Assembly: GCF_024807615.1 (NCBI RefSeq) | Contig: NZ_JANUCJ010000002.1 | Span: 434,001 to 498,000, forward strand | Length of the DNA: 64,000 nt | Source: Tsukamurella ocularis | GTDB lineage: Bacteria; Actinomycetota; Actinomycetes; Mycobacteriales; Mycobacteriaceae | Reading direction: 5' to 3' | Shown here: one piece after another, positions 35,850 to 44,462 of the stretch | Layout of the letters: each line of letters starts with the position of its first letter | Position numbering within the stretch: the stretch's first letter is position 1 | Translations under genes and position numbers: made by a program | The notes under the pieces: generated by a model | The model's database searches: none | What the model was told of the DNA's origin: nothing | Seen by the model: only the letters and a program-made list of their open reading frames with translations

Positions 35850-36287
35850 CTACTTCTTCTGGATCTCCTCGGCGAGCATGACGATGATGCCGCTGGGTCC
35901 GCGGACATAGGTGAGCTTGTAGATGTCCTCGTAGACGCCGACTCCGCGCAGCGGGTGACAGCCGTGCTTCGCCGCGATCGCCAGTGCCTCGTCGAGATCG
36001 TCGACCGAGAACGCGACACGATGCATGCCGATCTCGTTGGGGAGCGTCGGCTCCGTCTCGATCGCGTCGGGGTGGATGTACTCGAACAGCTCGATCCGCC
36101 CCTGGCCGTCCGGGGTCTGCAGCATGGCGATCTTGGCGTGGTTGCCGTCGAGGCCGACGGCGGTGTCCGTCCACCCTCCGCTGACCGTCTGGCGACCGAT
36201 CACCGTGAGTCCCAGATCGGTGAAGAACGCGATCGTCGCTTCCACATCGCGCACCGCGATCGCGACGTTCTCCAGTTTGATGGCCAT
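35850..36287 (-). CDS. VOC-family protein (glyoxalase/bleomycin resistance type)
   Basis: A 145-residue vicinal-oxygen-chelate fold protein of two beta-alpha-beta-beta-beta units. It begins KLENVAIAVRDVEATIAFF and contains HRVAFSVDDLDEAL in the second half, with Glu residues near the usual metal positions (RIELFEY and IVMLAEE). Members include glyoxalase I, dioxygenases and drug-binding proteins; nothing here fixes the substrate. ATG at 36287 (MAIKLENV) is chosen. It is convergent with the DUF1801 gene. Confidence 0.82.
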   Translation of the reverse strand: MAIKLENVAIAVRDVEATIAFFTDLGLTVIGRQTVSGGWTDTAVGLDGNHAKIAMLQTPDGQGRIELFEYIHPDAIETEPTLPNEIGMHRVAFSVDDLDEALAIAAKHGCHPLRGVGVYEDIYKLTYVRGPSGIIVMLAEEIQKK

Positions 36288-36400
36288 GATTCCGAGACTA
36301 TCGATCGTGTGCCGCCACCGCAGCTCGCCTGGAAAGGTCACGGCGATGGACGCCGTCTTCGTCCGAGGGCCGGCCCGACACCTCGTCGAACATCGCGACA

Positions 36401-37408
36401 TCAATCGCGATCGAGGTGTGGAGCGCCGGAGTTCCGCCCGGCCTGGCCCGATGCGCGCGACGCGATGAGCAGGCAGACGACGGTGGGCCCGTGCCCGATC
36501 ATCCGGTCCAGCTGCACGTGCACCGTCTCCCAGCCGTCGCGCAGGTGGAGACTCACCTCGGTCGATACCGGGCGTCCTGCCGCGACATCGGCACGGATTC
36601 GTTCGACGTCGACGGGATGAAGGAGCGGCTCGATTCCGCTGGCCACGGCACGTGGGACCTCGGGAGAACCGCTGCCGATCCAGGTCATCACGCCGCCGTG
36701 GCGAAGATCCAGCATCGCTGCATAGCGGTCCGACCGATCGAGGCTGAGCCGCAGGGCGTCGTGATCGACCGCGGCGTAGGTGGCCTCCCATGGATCCAGA
36801 CGCGCAGTCACGTCCTGGTCGACGCCCCTGATCAAGGTGCGACCCTCGACCGTGATGATGCGACGAACGGACCTGATGAGGTGATCGGAGCCGTCGTCGT
36901 GGCGGGCCAAGAACTCGTTGACGAACGAGTCGCCGGGCGTCGGGTCGTAGACGCCGCGCATCGCCTTGGTCACTTCGGCGAGCCCGGGAACGCGCTGGAA
37001 GACATCGGCCAACCCGAAGGGAGTGGCGATGCTCCGGCGCTGTTCCACGCCGTACATCCGCTGGAAGTCATCGGTCCAGAAGGACCGCAATGGCCTCCCG
37101 GGCTCACCCACGATCCATTCGTAGGCTGCGGCGAACGGTCTCGTCGCGAGGTCCGGTTCACCGATGCCCAGCTGAACGGCGTGCACCCTCTTCGACGGAC
37201 CGAAAACCGGAACCGCGCGGACCGCATCGCCGTCGGCGATCGCCACGTCAACCGGCCGCCCGGATCGCTGCACCGCGGCGACCGCCTTCAGCGCAGCGAC
37301 GCGGACGCCGGTCCGCAGGTACGTTCCCAACGGCCGGAAGTTCCGCGCACGGTCGTCCTCGGACACGACCGTCGGAACCTCCGACAGAGTCTCGACCAGG
37401 AGCCACAT
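36401..37408 (-). CDS. GAF/PAS-like signalling protein (DUF5593-type)
   Basis: A 335-residue soluble protein resembling mycobacterial proteins annotated as DUF5593/GAF. The N-terminal half (about 1-90) starts MWLLVETL and contains VPVFGPSKRVHAVQLGIG. The middle holds a PAS-like stretch with WTDDFQRMYGV (about 113-123), and the C-terminal half another with AYAAVDHDALR and GVMTWIGSG. There is no kinase, DNA-binding or membrane part. A sensor or ligand-binding role is plausible but unproven. The last 15 residues look unstructured. Confidence 0.6.
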   Translation of the reverse strand: MWLLVETLSEVPTVVSEDDRARNFRPLGTYLRTGVRVAALKAVAAVQRSGRPVDVAIADGDAVRAVPVFGPSKRVHAVQLGIGEPDLATRPFAAAYEWIVGEPGRPLRSFWTDDFQRMYGVEQRRSIATPFGLADVFQRVPGLAEVTKAMRGVYDPTPGDSFVNEFLARHDDGSDHLIRSVRRIITVEGRTLIRGVDQDVTARLDPWEATYAAVDHDALRLSLDRSDRYAAMLDLRHGGVMTWIGSGSPEVPRAVASGIEPLLHPVDVERIRADVAAGRPVSTEVSLHLRDGWETVHVQLDRMIGHGPTVVCLLIASRASGQAGRNSGAPHLDRD

Positions 37409-37478
37409 GGATGGAGGATAGCCATCACGGTCCCGTCGCTCTCGGTACGAACGACGGGGCGGAGGGGCTTAGGTCTCG

Positions 37479-38246
37479 CTACTCGAGGAAGTCGCTCACC
37501 AATGAGAGAACCTTCTCCGGCTGCTCGACCAGCAGCATATGACCGCTGTCGACCTCCGCGTAGGTGCTCCCGACGACCAGCTGTGCGAGCTCCTGCACCT
37601 TTTCAACCGGCACGATCGCATCCGCCGTTCCCGCCACGAGCAATGTGGGCGCGGTGATCCGAGGCGCCAGGTCACGGATGTCGATCGTGACGTTCAGGTC
37701 GATCTGTCGCGAGGTCCCGACGTGTGGGACGGTGCCGCGCACGGCCTCGTCGACCCCGTCACCGAGCGCCGCGAGGAACTGGGGGCTGAACAGGGACAGC
37801 ACGAGGAACTCGCCGTACGCCCGATCGTCGAGGTCGGCCAGGCGGCGCCACAGGCCCATGAACAGCTCGTGCCGCGGGTCGGGTCCCGCCCACCCCGCCA
37901 GCAGGACCAATCGGCGCACCCGATCCGGGTACCGGCCCGCGTACGCCGCCGCGAGCACGGCCCCCAACGAGAAGCCGAGAAGGTCGACGGGACCGTCGTG
38001 GGTCCGGTCGTGGAGCGCCGCGATCCGATCGAGGATGACGTCCAGGTCGACGCCCTCCAGATCCGGCTCATCCCCCGTTCCAGGGAGATTCGGACGGAGG
38101 ACACGGTGACGTGCTGACAGCGCCGGAAGCAGATGCCCGAAATTGAGATCGCCGTCGGCGCCGGTGCCGTGGATCAGGAGAAGTGGGGTTCCGTCCCCGT
38201 CGTCGAAGTAGTCGAGCTCGGAGGCAGGAGTGGCGTGAAAAGTCAT
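37479..38246 (-). CDS. Alpha/beta hydrolase
   Basis: A 255-residue hydrolase with the oxyanion loop LLIHGTGADG (about 23-32), nucleophile Ser in GFSLGA, acid in GTADAIVP and His in DSGHMLLVEQPE. These are typical of esterases, lactonases and C-C hydrolases. ATG at 38246 overlaps the stop of the upstream acyltransferase gene (ATGA), which decides the start. It is the last gene of the minus-strand acyltransferase operon and could hydrolyse an acyl ester made by its neighbours. Confidence 0.87.
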   Translation of the reverse strand: MTFHATPASELDYFDDGDGTPLLLIHGTGADGDLNFGHLLPALSARHRVLRPNLPGTGDEPDLEGVDLDVILDRIAALHDRTHDGPVDLLGFSLGAVLAAAYAGRYPDRVRRLVLLAGWAGPDPRHELFMGLWRRLADLDDRAYGEFLVLSLFSPQFLAALGDGVDEAVRGTVPHVGTSRQIDLNVTIDIRDLAPRITAPTLLVAGTADAIVPVEKVQELAQLVVGSTYAEVDSGHMLLVEQPEKVLSLVSDFLE

Positions 38247-39421
38247 AGTGCGCCTTTCTGGGGTTGGGAGGAGCGGCGGAACAGACGAGGAGCCTCGCGA
38301 GCGCCGAAGCGGCGCATGGCCGGGCGTTCGACGAGGGTGTGCAGGGCCCATCCCGCGAGCACGGTCGCGAGGAAGAACCCGAGGAGGACGAGAACGGCGA
38401 CGGGTGTGGAGTACAGGCGCCCGTCCATGACCTTGGTCCGCACCGAGTACATGAGGACGTACTGCGCCATGTAGAAACCGAAGGAGATATCGCCGAGCCA
38501 CTGGAAAGCGGGAGTCGCCATCAATCCCGTCCGTCCCGACAGGTCGGCCACGGCGAACGACCCGACCACCAGCAGCAGCGGCACGACCAGAACCACCGTC
38601 AGGCTGAACAGGAACGGCGCACGCAGGTCGATCAGGTACGCCGCGACGAGCAGACTCACCGCCGCCGCCGGTCGCACCGCGGGCCACCGTCCGGCGACGA
38701 CGATCCGCGCGACGACCATGCCGAGGACGAACTCGAAGAGCCGCATCGGGGGGAAGTTGTAGCCGAGCCAGAACTGCAGCGACGAGATGGGAAACCCCTC
38801 CGGGGTGCGCGGCAGGCTCGGGACCGCCACCTGCACGACCAGTTCGGCGATCACCATTCCGAGGACCAGCGCGCCGACCACCGGCCACAGGTGCGCCTCC
38901 CGCAGGCGCTGGATCCACGGGATGAGGAACGGGAACAGGAAGTAGAAGAGCAGTTCACTACAGAGGGACCAGCTGGGCGGGTTCACGCTGATGTACGTGG
39001 CGTGATCCGGACTCCACGAGTGGAGCAGGAACAGATTGAGCAGCGCGGCGGGCCACGGCGTGGTCCACGCCGCGTAGAGCACCATGGCGAGCAGCCACAT
39101 CACGACGTGGGTCGGGAAGATCTTCGCAGCCCGTCGCCGCCAAAAGGTGGTTCGGGGTTGCGGCCGCCAGGTCCACGTGAGGATGAATCCGCTGAGCACG
39201 AAGAAGAAGGACACACCCATCCAGCCGGCCTTACTGAAGGCCGCCTGGTAGGCGTCGCCGATTCCCCGGTCCGCGAACGGGTTCTGGGGCGGATCCCAGA
39301 ACGAGGCGTGGAAGAAGAAGACGAGCGTCGCCGCGACGAAGCGCAGCCCGGTGAGGGACGGAAGGGCGGGCCGGCGGGCGGGCGCGGTCGCGACCACGCG
39401 CGCGTCCGGTGCGGCGGTCAC
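38243..39421 (-). CDS. O-acyltransferase, OafA/YrhL type (acyltransferase 3 family)
   Basis: An integral-membrane acyltransferase of 392 residues with about ten hydrophobic helices. The catalytic R-x10-H motif is present near the N-terminus (LRFVAATLVFFFHASF), as is the loop motif VSFFFVLSGF. The family transfers acyl groups to sugars, macrolides or polymers. ATG at 39421 overlaps the MFS stop. A second, clearly related copy lies at 40632; the two share the layout but differ enough to have distinct acceptors or acyl groups. Confidence 0.9.
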   Translation of the reverse strand: MTAAPDARVVATAPARRPALPSLTGLRFVAATLVFFFHASFWDPPQNPFADRGIGDAYQAAFSKAGWMGVSFFFVLSGFILTWTWRPQPRTTFWRRRAAKIFPTHVVMWLLAMVLYAAWTTPWPAALLNLFLLHSWSPDHATYISVNPPSWSLCSELLFYFLFPFLIPWIQRLREAHLWPVVGALVLGMVIAELVVQVAVPSLPRTPEGFPISSLQFWLGYNFPPMRLFEFVLGMVVARIVVAGRWPAVRPAAAVSLLVAAYLIDLRAPFLFSLTVVLVVPLLLVVGSFAVADLSGRTGLMATPAFQWLGDISFGFYMAQYVLMYSVRTKVMDGRLYSTPVAVLVLLGFFLATVLAGWALHTLVERPAMRRFGAREAPRLFRRSSQPQKGAL

Positions 39422-40635
39422 GACGCCTCCGCCCGGTCGACGGTGTTCACGGCGCCCGGTCCGGCAGCATCCGTCGCCGGGGAGCCGTCCGGCCGCAGCC
39501 GGGCGTTGAGGACCGTGACGAAGACCCAGCTCGCCAACGCCAGCCCGGCGGCCGCGAAGGCGATCGACGCGGCACTGCCTGTTGCCTCGAGGACCCGGCC
39601 CCCGAGCAGTGATCCACCGGCCGCTCCCACGCCGAAGGCCGACATGTTGGCGGTCAACGCCACGTTCGGGGCGGCAGCCGCCGCGGTGAGCACCCGGGTC
39701 TGCAGCAGCGGGATGAGGGCGAAGGTCGCGACACCGAAGAGCACCAGCGCCGCGACGGTCAACGGGACTCCGCGTACGAGGCCGACCAACGCGCAGCTCG
39801 CCGCGAAGGCGATCCCCGTGGCGAGAAGGCGCGGCGGGAGGTTGCCGTTCGCGAGGCGGCCACCGAGGACGTTGCCTCCCAGCGAGGCGATGCCGTAACC
39901 GAACAGCGCGAGGGAGAACCCGAGTCCGGTGATCCCGGCCGCCTCGTCGAGGGTGGGCTGCAGGTAGGTGATGATCGCGAACATCGCGGCCGAATAGAGC
40001 GCGGTCGCCGCCACCATGCCGCTCACCTGCGGTGCACGGAGCACGGCGAGTTCATCGGCGAGCGTGGCTCCGTCGCCGTCGGCGTGGGGCTCGGGCGGCC
40101 AGACGGTCAGGGCGATCAGTACACTCGCGACGGCCCCGAGCAGGCCGATCACCGCGAACGTCCAGCGCCATCCGGCGAGGCCGCTGAACCAGGTTCCGAG
40201 CGGGACGCCCACGACCGTCGCGAGGTTGATCCCGAATTGCATGGCCGCGACCGCGGAACCGGACTTGCCCGCCGGGGCCGAGCGCTCGGCCAGAATCACG
40301 ACGACCGCCATCAGCGTGCCGTGGATCGACGCCGTCAGCACCCGACCGAGCAGGAGCACTGGGAAGGTGGGGGCCAGGGCGACGACGGCGGTACCCGCGG
40401 CGAACACCAGCAGCAGTGCGACGGCGATCGTGCTCCGTCGGTACCGCAGTGTCACCGCGGTCACCACCGGGCCGAGGAAGGCCATGGTCAGCGCGTACAC
40501 GGTCACCGTCAGCCCGACGGTCGCGAGCGAGACACCGAACCGGGTGGCGAGTCCTTGCAGGATCCCGCTCGGGATCAACTCGGACGTACCGACCGCGAAG
40601 ATCGCGAGGATGAGGGGAAGCGCTCTGCGGCTCAT
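39418..40635 (-). CDS. MFS transporter, DHA1-type exporter
   Basis: A 405-residue major facilitator protein with 12 hydrophobic segments. It has the AraJ/sugar-efflux type N-terminus (FAVGTSELIPSGILQGLA) and the drug-exporter motif GVPLGTW in TM5. It lies between two OafA-type acyltransferase genes with four-base overlaps at both ends, so the export of an acylated product is the natural inference. ATG at 40635 is chosen because it overlaps the stop of the upstream acyltransferase. Confidence 0.88.
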   Translation of the reverse strand: MSRRALPLILAIFAVGTSELIPSGILQGLATRFGVSLATVGLTVTVYALTMAFLGPVVTAVTLRYRRSTIAVALLLVFAAGTAVVALAPTFPVLLLGRVLTASIHGTLMAVVVILAERSAPAGKSGSAVAAMQFGINLATVVGVPLGTWFSGLAGWRWTFAVIGLLGAVASVLIALTVWPPEPHADGDGATLADELAVLRAPQVSGMVAATALYSAAMFAIITYLQPTLDEAAGITGLGFSLALFGYGIASLGGNVLGGRLANGNLPPRLLATGIAFAASCALVGLVRGVPLTVAALVLFGVATFALIPLLQTRVLTAAAAAPNVALTANMSAFGVGAAGGSLLGGRVLEATGSAASIAFAAAGLALASWVFVTVLNARLRPDGSPATDAAGPGAVNTVDRAEAS

Positions 40636-41822
40636 GCCACGGTCTCCGATCTCGCGCCGGGCGCGGGCAGGTGCGGGGCTGACGAAGACGGTGGTTCCAC
40701 GGTCTCGGGGCGGGTCCGTCGCCGCGACCATCGTGCGTAGGCGGGCTTCTCGACGAACGTGTACAGGGCTGCGCCGGCGGCGATGCTCACCGCGAGGTAC
40801 AGCAGTTCGATGCCGATGGCAGCGGGGGCCTCGAAGCTCCTCGTCCCGAGGAGTTTCCGTCCTTCGACCAGGACCAGGGCATGCGCGAGGTAGAAGCCGA
40901 ACGAGATCTCCCCCAACCACTGCATGCGTCGGCCGCGCAGGACGCTCGAGCGGCCCGTGAGGTCACCGTGCGCGACGGTGCCGATCAGCAGCACGACCGG
41001 AACGAGCATGGTGAGTCGGACGCCGACCAAGTACGGGGTCGCGTACGAGAGCGCGTAGAACGCCGGGAAGGACGCGAGGACCACTGCGATCGGTACCTGC
41101 CGCCACAGGCCCCTGACGAGGATCGTCCCCAGCACCAGACCGGCGACGAAGTCGAACAGTCGCGACGGAGGGAAGACGTAACCGAACCAGTACTGCAGTT
41201 CGGACAGCGGCAGATCGTCGGGTGTGTGCGGCGACGAGGAGAACAGGAAATAGGCCAACGCGACGCTCACCCCGACCGCCGCGACCGCTGCTGCCAGTGC
41301 CGGCCACAGCGCACGGTCGGGAAGCCGGCGGATCAGCACGTAGACGAACGGGCAGCAGAGGTAGAAGAACAGCTCCGTCGACAACGACCAACTGGGCGGG
41401 TTGACACTCAGGAAGGTGGCGTAGTCGGGGACCCAGGTCTGCAGGAGCGTGACGTTCACGCCCGCCTGGGCGACGGTCGTGGTCGCGGCGGCGAACAGGA
41501 CGAGGGCGATCGCCCAGGTCACGATGTGATTCGGGAAGATCTTGACGAGCCGGCGCCGCCAGAACGCGCCCTTCGGCTCGCCCGGGCGGTCGATGTACGC
41601 CATGACGACGCCGGAGAGCACGAAGAAGAAGGTCACCCCGAGACCGCCCGCATAGCGAGCCGCCGTCGTGAAGGCATCGGCGATGCCTCCCGTCTCGAAG
41701 ACGGAGTTGGCGGGCTTCTGTAGCGAGGCGTGGAACAGGAACACCGACAGCGCGGCGAAGAAGCGCAGACCGGTCAGCGAATCGAGCCGAGGACGCGAGG
41801 CACTCGGCGCTGGCGCGGTCAC
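40632..41822 (-). CDS. O-acyltransferase, OafA/YrhL type (second copy)
   Basis: A 396-residue acyltransferase 3 family membrane protein with about ten helices and the catalytic R-x10-H stretch (LRFFAALSVFLFHASL). It shares VTFFFVLSG, RLVKIFPNHI and VNPPSWSLSTELFFYL-type stretches with the copy at 38243, showing a common origin. GTG at 41822 overlaps the stop of the oxidoreductase gene (GTGA). Two such enzymes in one operon suggest that two positions of a product, or two products, are acylated. Confidence 0.9.
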   Translation of the reverse strand: MTAPAPSASRPRLDSLTGLRFFAALSVFLFHASLQKPANSVFETGGIADAFTTAARYAGGLGVTFFFVLSGVVMAYIDRPGEPKGAFWRRRLVKIFPNHIVTWAIALVLFAAATTTVAQAGVNVTLLQTWVPDYATFLSVNPPSWSLSTELFFYLCCPFVYVLIRRLPDRALWPALAAAVAAVGVSVALAYFLFSSSPHTPDDLPLSELQYWFGYVFPPSRLFDFVAGLVLGTILVRGLWRQVPIAVVLASFPAFYALSYATPYLVGVRLTMLVPVVLLIGTVAHGDLTGRSSVLRGRRMQWLGEISFGFYLAHALVLVEGRKLLGTRSFEAPAAIGIELLYLAVSIAAGAALYTFVEKPAYARWSRRRTRPETVEPPSSSAPHLPAPGARSETVA

Positions 41823-42727
41823 GAGGTCGCCCCCGGATCGGGCACGAGGAGCACCTTGCCCCGGCTCCCCTGTTCGACCCGACGGTGCGCTGCCGCCGCC
41901 TCGCCGAACGGGTATACGGCCGCGACCGGCTGCACGAAGACCTCGCCCGCGTCCACCGCGCGGACGACCTCGCGCAGATCCGCGGCGTCGACCTCGACCC
42001 CGAGGTGATGCAGTGTGAAGTCACCGGGGTCGGGCAGCGCGAAGGTCGTGATCGACACGTAGGTGCCGCCTGCGACGACGTGTCGCACCGTCTCGGGCCG
42101 ACCGGCGCAGTCGATGATCACATCGAACCGCTGATCCTTCAGATCGACGTCGGTGAGCACCTCCGCTCCGTACCCGAAGTCCTCCACCGCTCCGCGCCAC
42201 GTCGCGACGTCGGTGGCGCGGACCAGCAGCGACAGGTGCGCCCCCGACCGGGCGGCGAACCCGGCGGCGAACTGCCCGACCGCGCCTTGGGCTCCGATGA
42301 CGAGTGCGCGAAGGCCGGGTGCGAGTGCGGCGGCCCGGACCGCCTGTAAGCCCGTCAGCCCGGCCAGGGGAAGTGCGGCGGCGTCACGCAAGGGCACCGA
42401 CGCCGGTGCCTGAGCGAGGAATCCACCGTCGATCGCCACGACCTCCGCCGTGCTCCCGATACCGGTGCCGAGCTGGGCGGTGGTTCCGATCACGCGATCG
42501 CCCGGTACGAAACCGGTGGCCCGCTGCGCCGACCGGACGACACCTGCGAGGTCCCATCCGATCACCGCCGGAGTCCGAGTCGGGATGAGACCGGACCGGG
42601 TGGCGACGTCGACCGGGTTGACCGCCGCGGCGACAACGTCGACGACGACGGCCCCTTCAGGAGTGGGCACGTCGACGACGTGCAGCACGTCGGGCGGGCC
42701 GGGCCGGGCGAACACGACCGCCCTCAT
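41819..42727 (-). CDS. NADPH:quinone oxidoreductase-like MDR protein
   Basis: A 302-residue zinc-independent medium-chain reductase. The N-terminal lobe has VVAAAVNPVDVATRSG and VIGWDLAG, and the Rossmann part has VIGAQGAVGQ. Zinc ligands are missing. It is the first full-size gene of the minus-strand acyltransferase operon. Its ATG overlaps the TGA of a 27-codon leader ORF, so translation may depend on that ORF. The substrate is unknown; reduction of an enone or quinone-like intermediate is typical of the family. Confidence 0.86.
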   Translation of the reverse strand: MRAVVFARPGPPDVLHVVDVPTPEGAVVVDVVAAAVNPVDVATRSGLIPTRTPAVIGWDLAGVVRSAQRATGFVPGDRVIGTTAQLGTGIGSTAEVVAIDGGFLAQAPASVPLRDAAALPLAGLTGLQAVRAAALAPGLRALVIGAQGAVGQFAAGFAARSGAHLSLLVRATDVATWRGAVEDFGYGAEVLTDVDLKDQRFDVIIDCAGRPETVRHVVAGGTYVSITTFALPDPGDFTLHHLGVEVDAADLREVVRAVDAGEVFVQPVAAVYPFGEAAAAHRRVEQGSRGKVLLVPDPGATS

Positions 42728-42807
42728 AGGTTCACCCGCGGGGTACGGACGGCGGCGCACGGACGGGCCGGTGCGACCGATCGGGTGCAGAAGGCGACTG
42801 TCGACAT
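42724..42807 (-). CDS. Short leader ORF (27 codons) coupled to the oxidoreductase gene
   Basis: ATG at 42807 is preceded by AGGAG at good spacing (nine bases), and the frame ends with TGA that overlaps the next ATG (ATGA). The predicted peptide begins MSTVAFCTRS and has two cysteines, six arginines and three prolines. Actinobacteria often place short Cys- and Arg-containing leader ORFs before stress or sulfur genes, where ribosome stalling controls the downstream gene. Whether this one is regulatory or simply a coupling device is open. The ribosome site is better than any for the oxidoreductase itself. Confidence 0.55.
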   Translation of the reverse strand: MSTVAFCTRSVAPARPCAAVRTPRVNL

Positions 42808-43235
42808 GGGGAGACTCCTGAACGGATAGGACGGCGATCGCCGTCGTTCGTTGCGGTGCAACCGCACTCGTCTCCCGTCCGCAACGGAACCACACCGGCC
42901 ACGGAGCCGCAATCCCACACATCGTGATGCCGCTCACATTGACAGTCGCAATGGTCGTGGAGGACTCTCTTAGCAGCGGCAATAGTCGCACCGCCCACGA
43001 GTCCCGCCCGACTCTGGAGCCCATCAGGACCGCGCCATCGGACATTCAGCCGTCCGGCCGTTCCTTCTCCCGCGCGACGTCTCCCACCAGCACGGCGCGT
43101 GAACACCACACTGCTCGAACCAGCTTGCTCCGCCGGCGCTCGGCGCTGGCAGGCGATACCGCGCGTCCCCGCTCACCGTCGAGCGGGGCCCCGGCATCCC
43201 CTCGAACCGAACTCCGTCACCGATGGGACTTCGCG
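42808..43235. promoter_or_regulatory. Divergent promoter region between acyltransferase and cyclitol operons
   Basis: About 430 bases without a supported gene apart from the leader ORF at its left edge. TTGACA occurs at 42939-42944 on the plus strand. GCAATGGTCG (42948-42957) and GCAATAGTCG (42979-42988) are near-identical direct repeats 31 bases apart, three helical turns, and could bind a regulator such as the GntR protein at 51158. No clear -10 was identified in either direction. Confidence 0.45.
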
Positions 43236-44462
43236 ATGCGAAACGGCACCAGATTCCAGCAAGGGCTCCACCACACCGTCATCGACCAGACCACCTGGAC
43301 CGTCGAGGCAGTCAAACAGGTCCGATACCAGGTCGTCGAGGCCAACGGCCTGTTCCGGCCCGAGAACGACCGACTCCTCACAGCCTGCCCCGAAGCGCAG
43401 ATCCATCGGGGAGACCGTCGGCTCGTCGTGGTCGACCACTCCGTCGACCTGCTCCACGGCGACACGATCCGGTCCTACTTCGCGCACCACGGCATCGCGG
43501 CGACCGTCATCCCGCTGCAGGCGCACGAGGCCGCCAAACAATGGGACAGCGTCACCCGCGTCGTCGACGTGATGAATGCCTTCGGGATCGACCGTCGCCG
43601 CGAGCCCGTGCTCGCGATCGGTGGCGGCGTCCTCACCGACGTCGTCGGGTTCGCGGCCAGCCTGTACCGCCGCGGTACCCCGTACATCCGTATCCCGACC
43701 ACGCTCGTCGGGATCGTCGACGCCGGGGTCGGCGTGAAGACCGGCGTCAACTACGGGACCGGGAAGAACCGCCTGGGCACGTACGCCCCCGCAACGGCGA
43801 CCTTCCTCGATCGGACGTTCCTGCGCACCGTCGACGCGCGGCATCTGAGCAATGGTCTCGCGGAGATCCTCAAGGTCGCCCTGGTGAAATCCGCGGAACT
43901 CTTCGAGGTCCTCGAAACAGCGGGCCGCGCTGTGCGAGACGACCACTTCCAGGGCAGCACAGCCGAACTCGATTCCGCCGCAACGGCGATCATCGCCGAG
44001 GCGATCCACCTCATGCTCGAGGAACTTCAGCCGAACCTGTGGGAGTCCACTCTGGAACGCTGCGTCGACTACGGTCACACGTTCAGCCCGACCGTGGAAA
44101 TGCACGCCCTGCCCGCACTCCTCCACGGCGAAGCGGTCAACGTCGACATGGCGCTGACCACCGCAATCGGTCGACTCCGGGGCGACGTCACCGAGACCGA
44201 CGCGGAGCGGATCTACCGGGTGATGGAGCACCTCGATCTCCCCCTGTGGGACCCCTCGCTCGACGAACCCGATCTCCTCGTGGACGCACTCGCCGATACG
44301 GTCCGCCACCGCGACGGTCAACAGCGGCTCCCCCTCCCGGTGGGTATCGGGCAACACCGATTCGTCAACGACGTCACGCCCGAGGAGATCCGGCGAGCAC
44401 TGTTCGCTCTGCGCCAGCGCGCCGGCGTTCCCGAAGCCAGCACCACCAAGGAGAGCGCATGA
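43236..44462 (+). CDS. Sugar phosphate cyclase, 2-epi-5-epi-valiolone synthase (EEVS) type
   Basis: These enzymes cyclise C7 sugar phosphates by the dehydroquinate-synthase mechanism, starting cyclitol pathways (AcbC of acarbose, ValA of validamycin). In the 408-residue protein GGGVLTDVVGF (129-139) binds NAD. DAGVGVKTGVNYG (162-174) and KNRLGTYAP have the EEVS-type sequence where dehydroquinate synthases read S-x-D-S-S-x-GGKTG. Metal ligands Glu210 (NGLAE), His281 (YGHTFS) and His297 (HGEAV) are intact. It heads the overlapping operon. EEVS, 2-epi-valiolone synthase and desmethyl-deoxygadusol synthase cannot be separated by eye. The ATG at 43236 has only a weak ribosome site. Confidence 0.87.
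   Translation: MRNGTRFQQGLHHTVIDQTTWTVEAVKQVRYQVVEANGLFRPENDRLLTACPEAQIHRGDRRLVVVDHSVDLLHGDTIRSYFAHHGIAATVIPLQAHEAAKQWDSVTRVVDVMNAFGIDRRREPVLAIGGGVLTDVVGFAASLYRRGTPYIRIPTTLVGIVDAGVGVKTGVNYGTGKNRLGTYAPATATFLDRTFLRTVDARHLSNGLAEILKVALVKSAELFEVLETAGRAVRDDHFQGSTAELDSAATAIIAEAIHLMLEELQPNLWESTLERCVDYGHTFSPTVEMHALPALLHGEAVNVDMALTTAIGRLRGDVTETDAERIYRVMEHLDLPLWDPSLDEPDLLVDALADTVRHRDGQQRLPLPVGIGQHRFVNDVTPEEIRRALFALRQRAGVPEASTTKESA

Noticed and set aside
42732-43109. Minus-strand frame of 125 codons in the divergent region
   Set aside because: Its Arg/Gly/Cys-rich composition and lack of any ribosome site or family resemblance mark it as chance; the short leader ORF in another frame has better signals.
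43236-44462. The cyclase gene as the shikimate-pathway aroB
   Set aside because: The substrate-site stretch reads DAGVGVKTGVN, the EEVS-type sequence, not the dehydroquinate synthase version, and no other aro gene is near.
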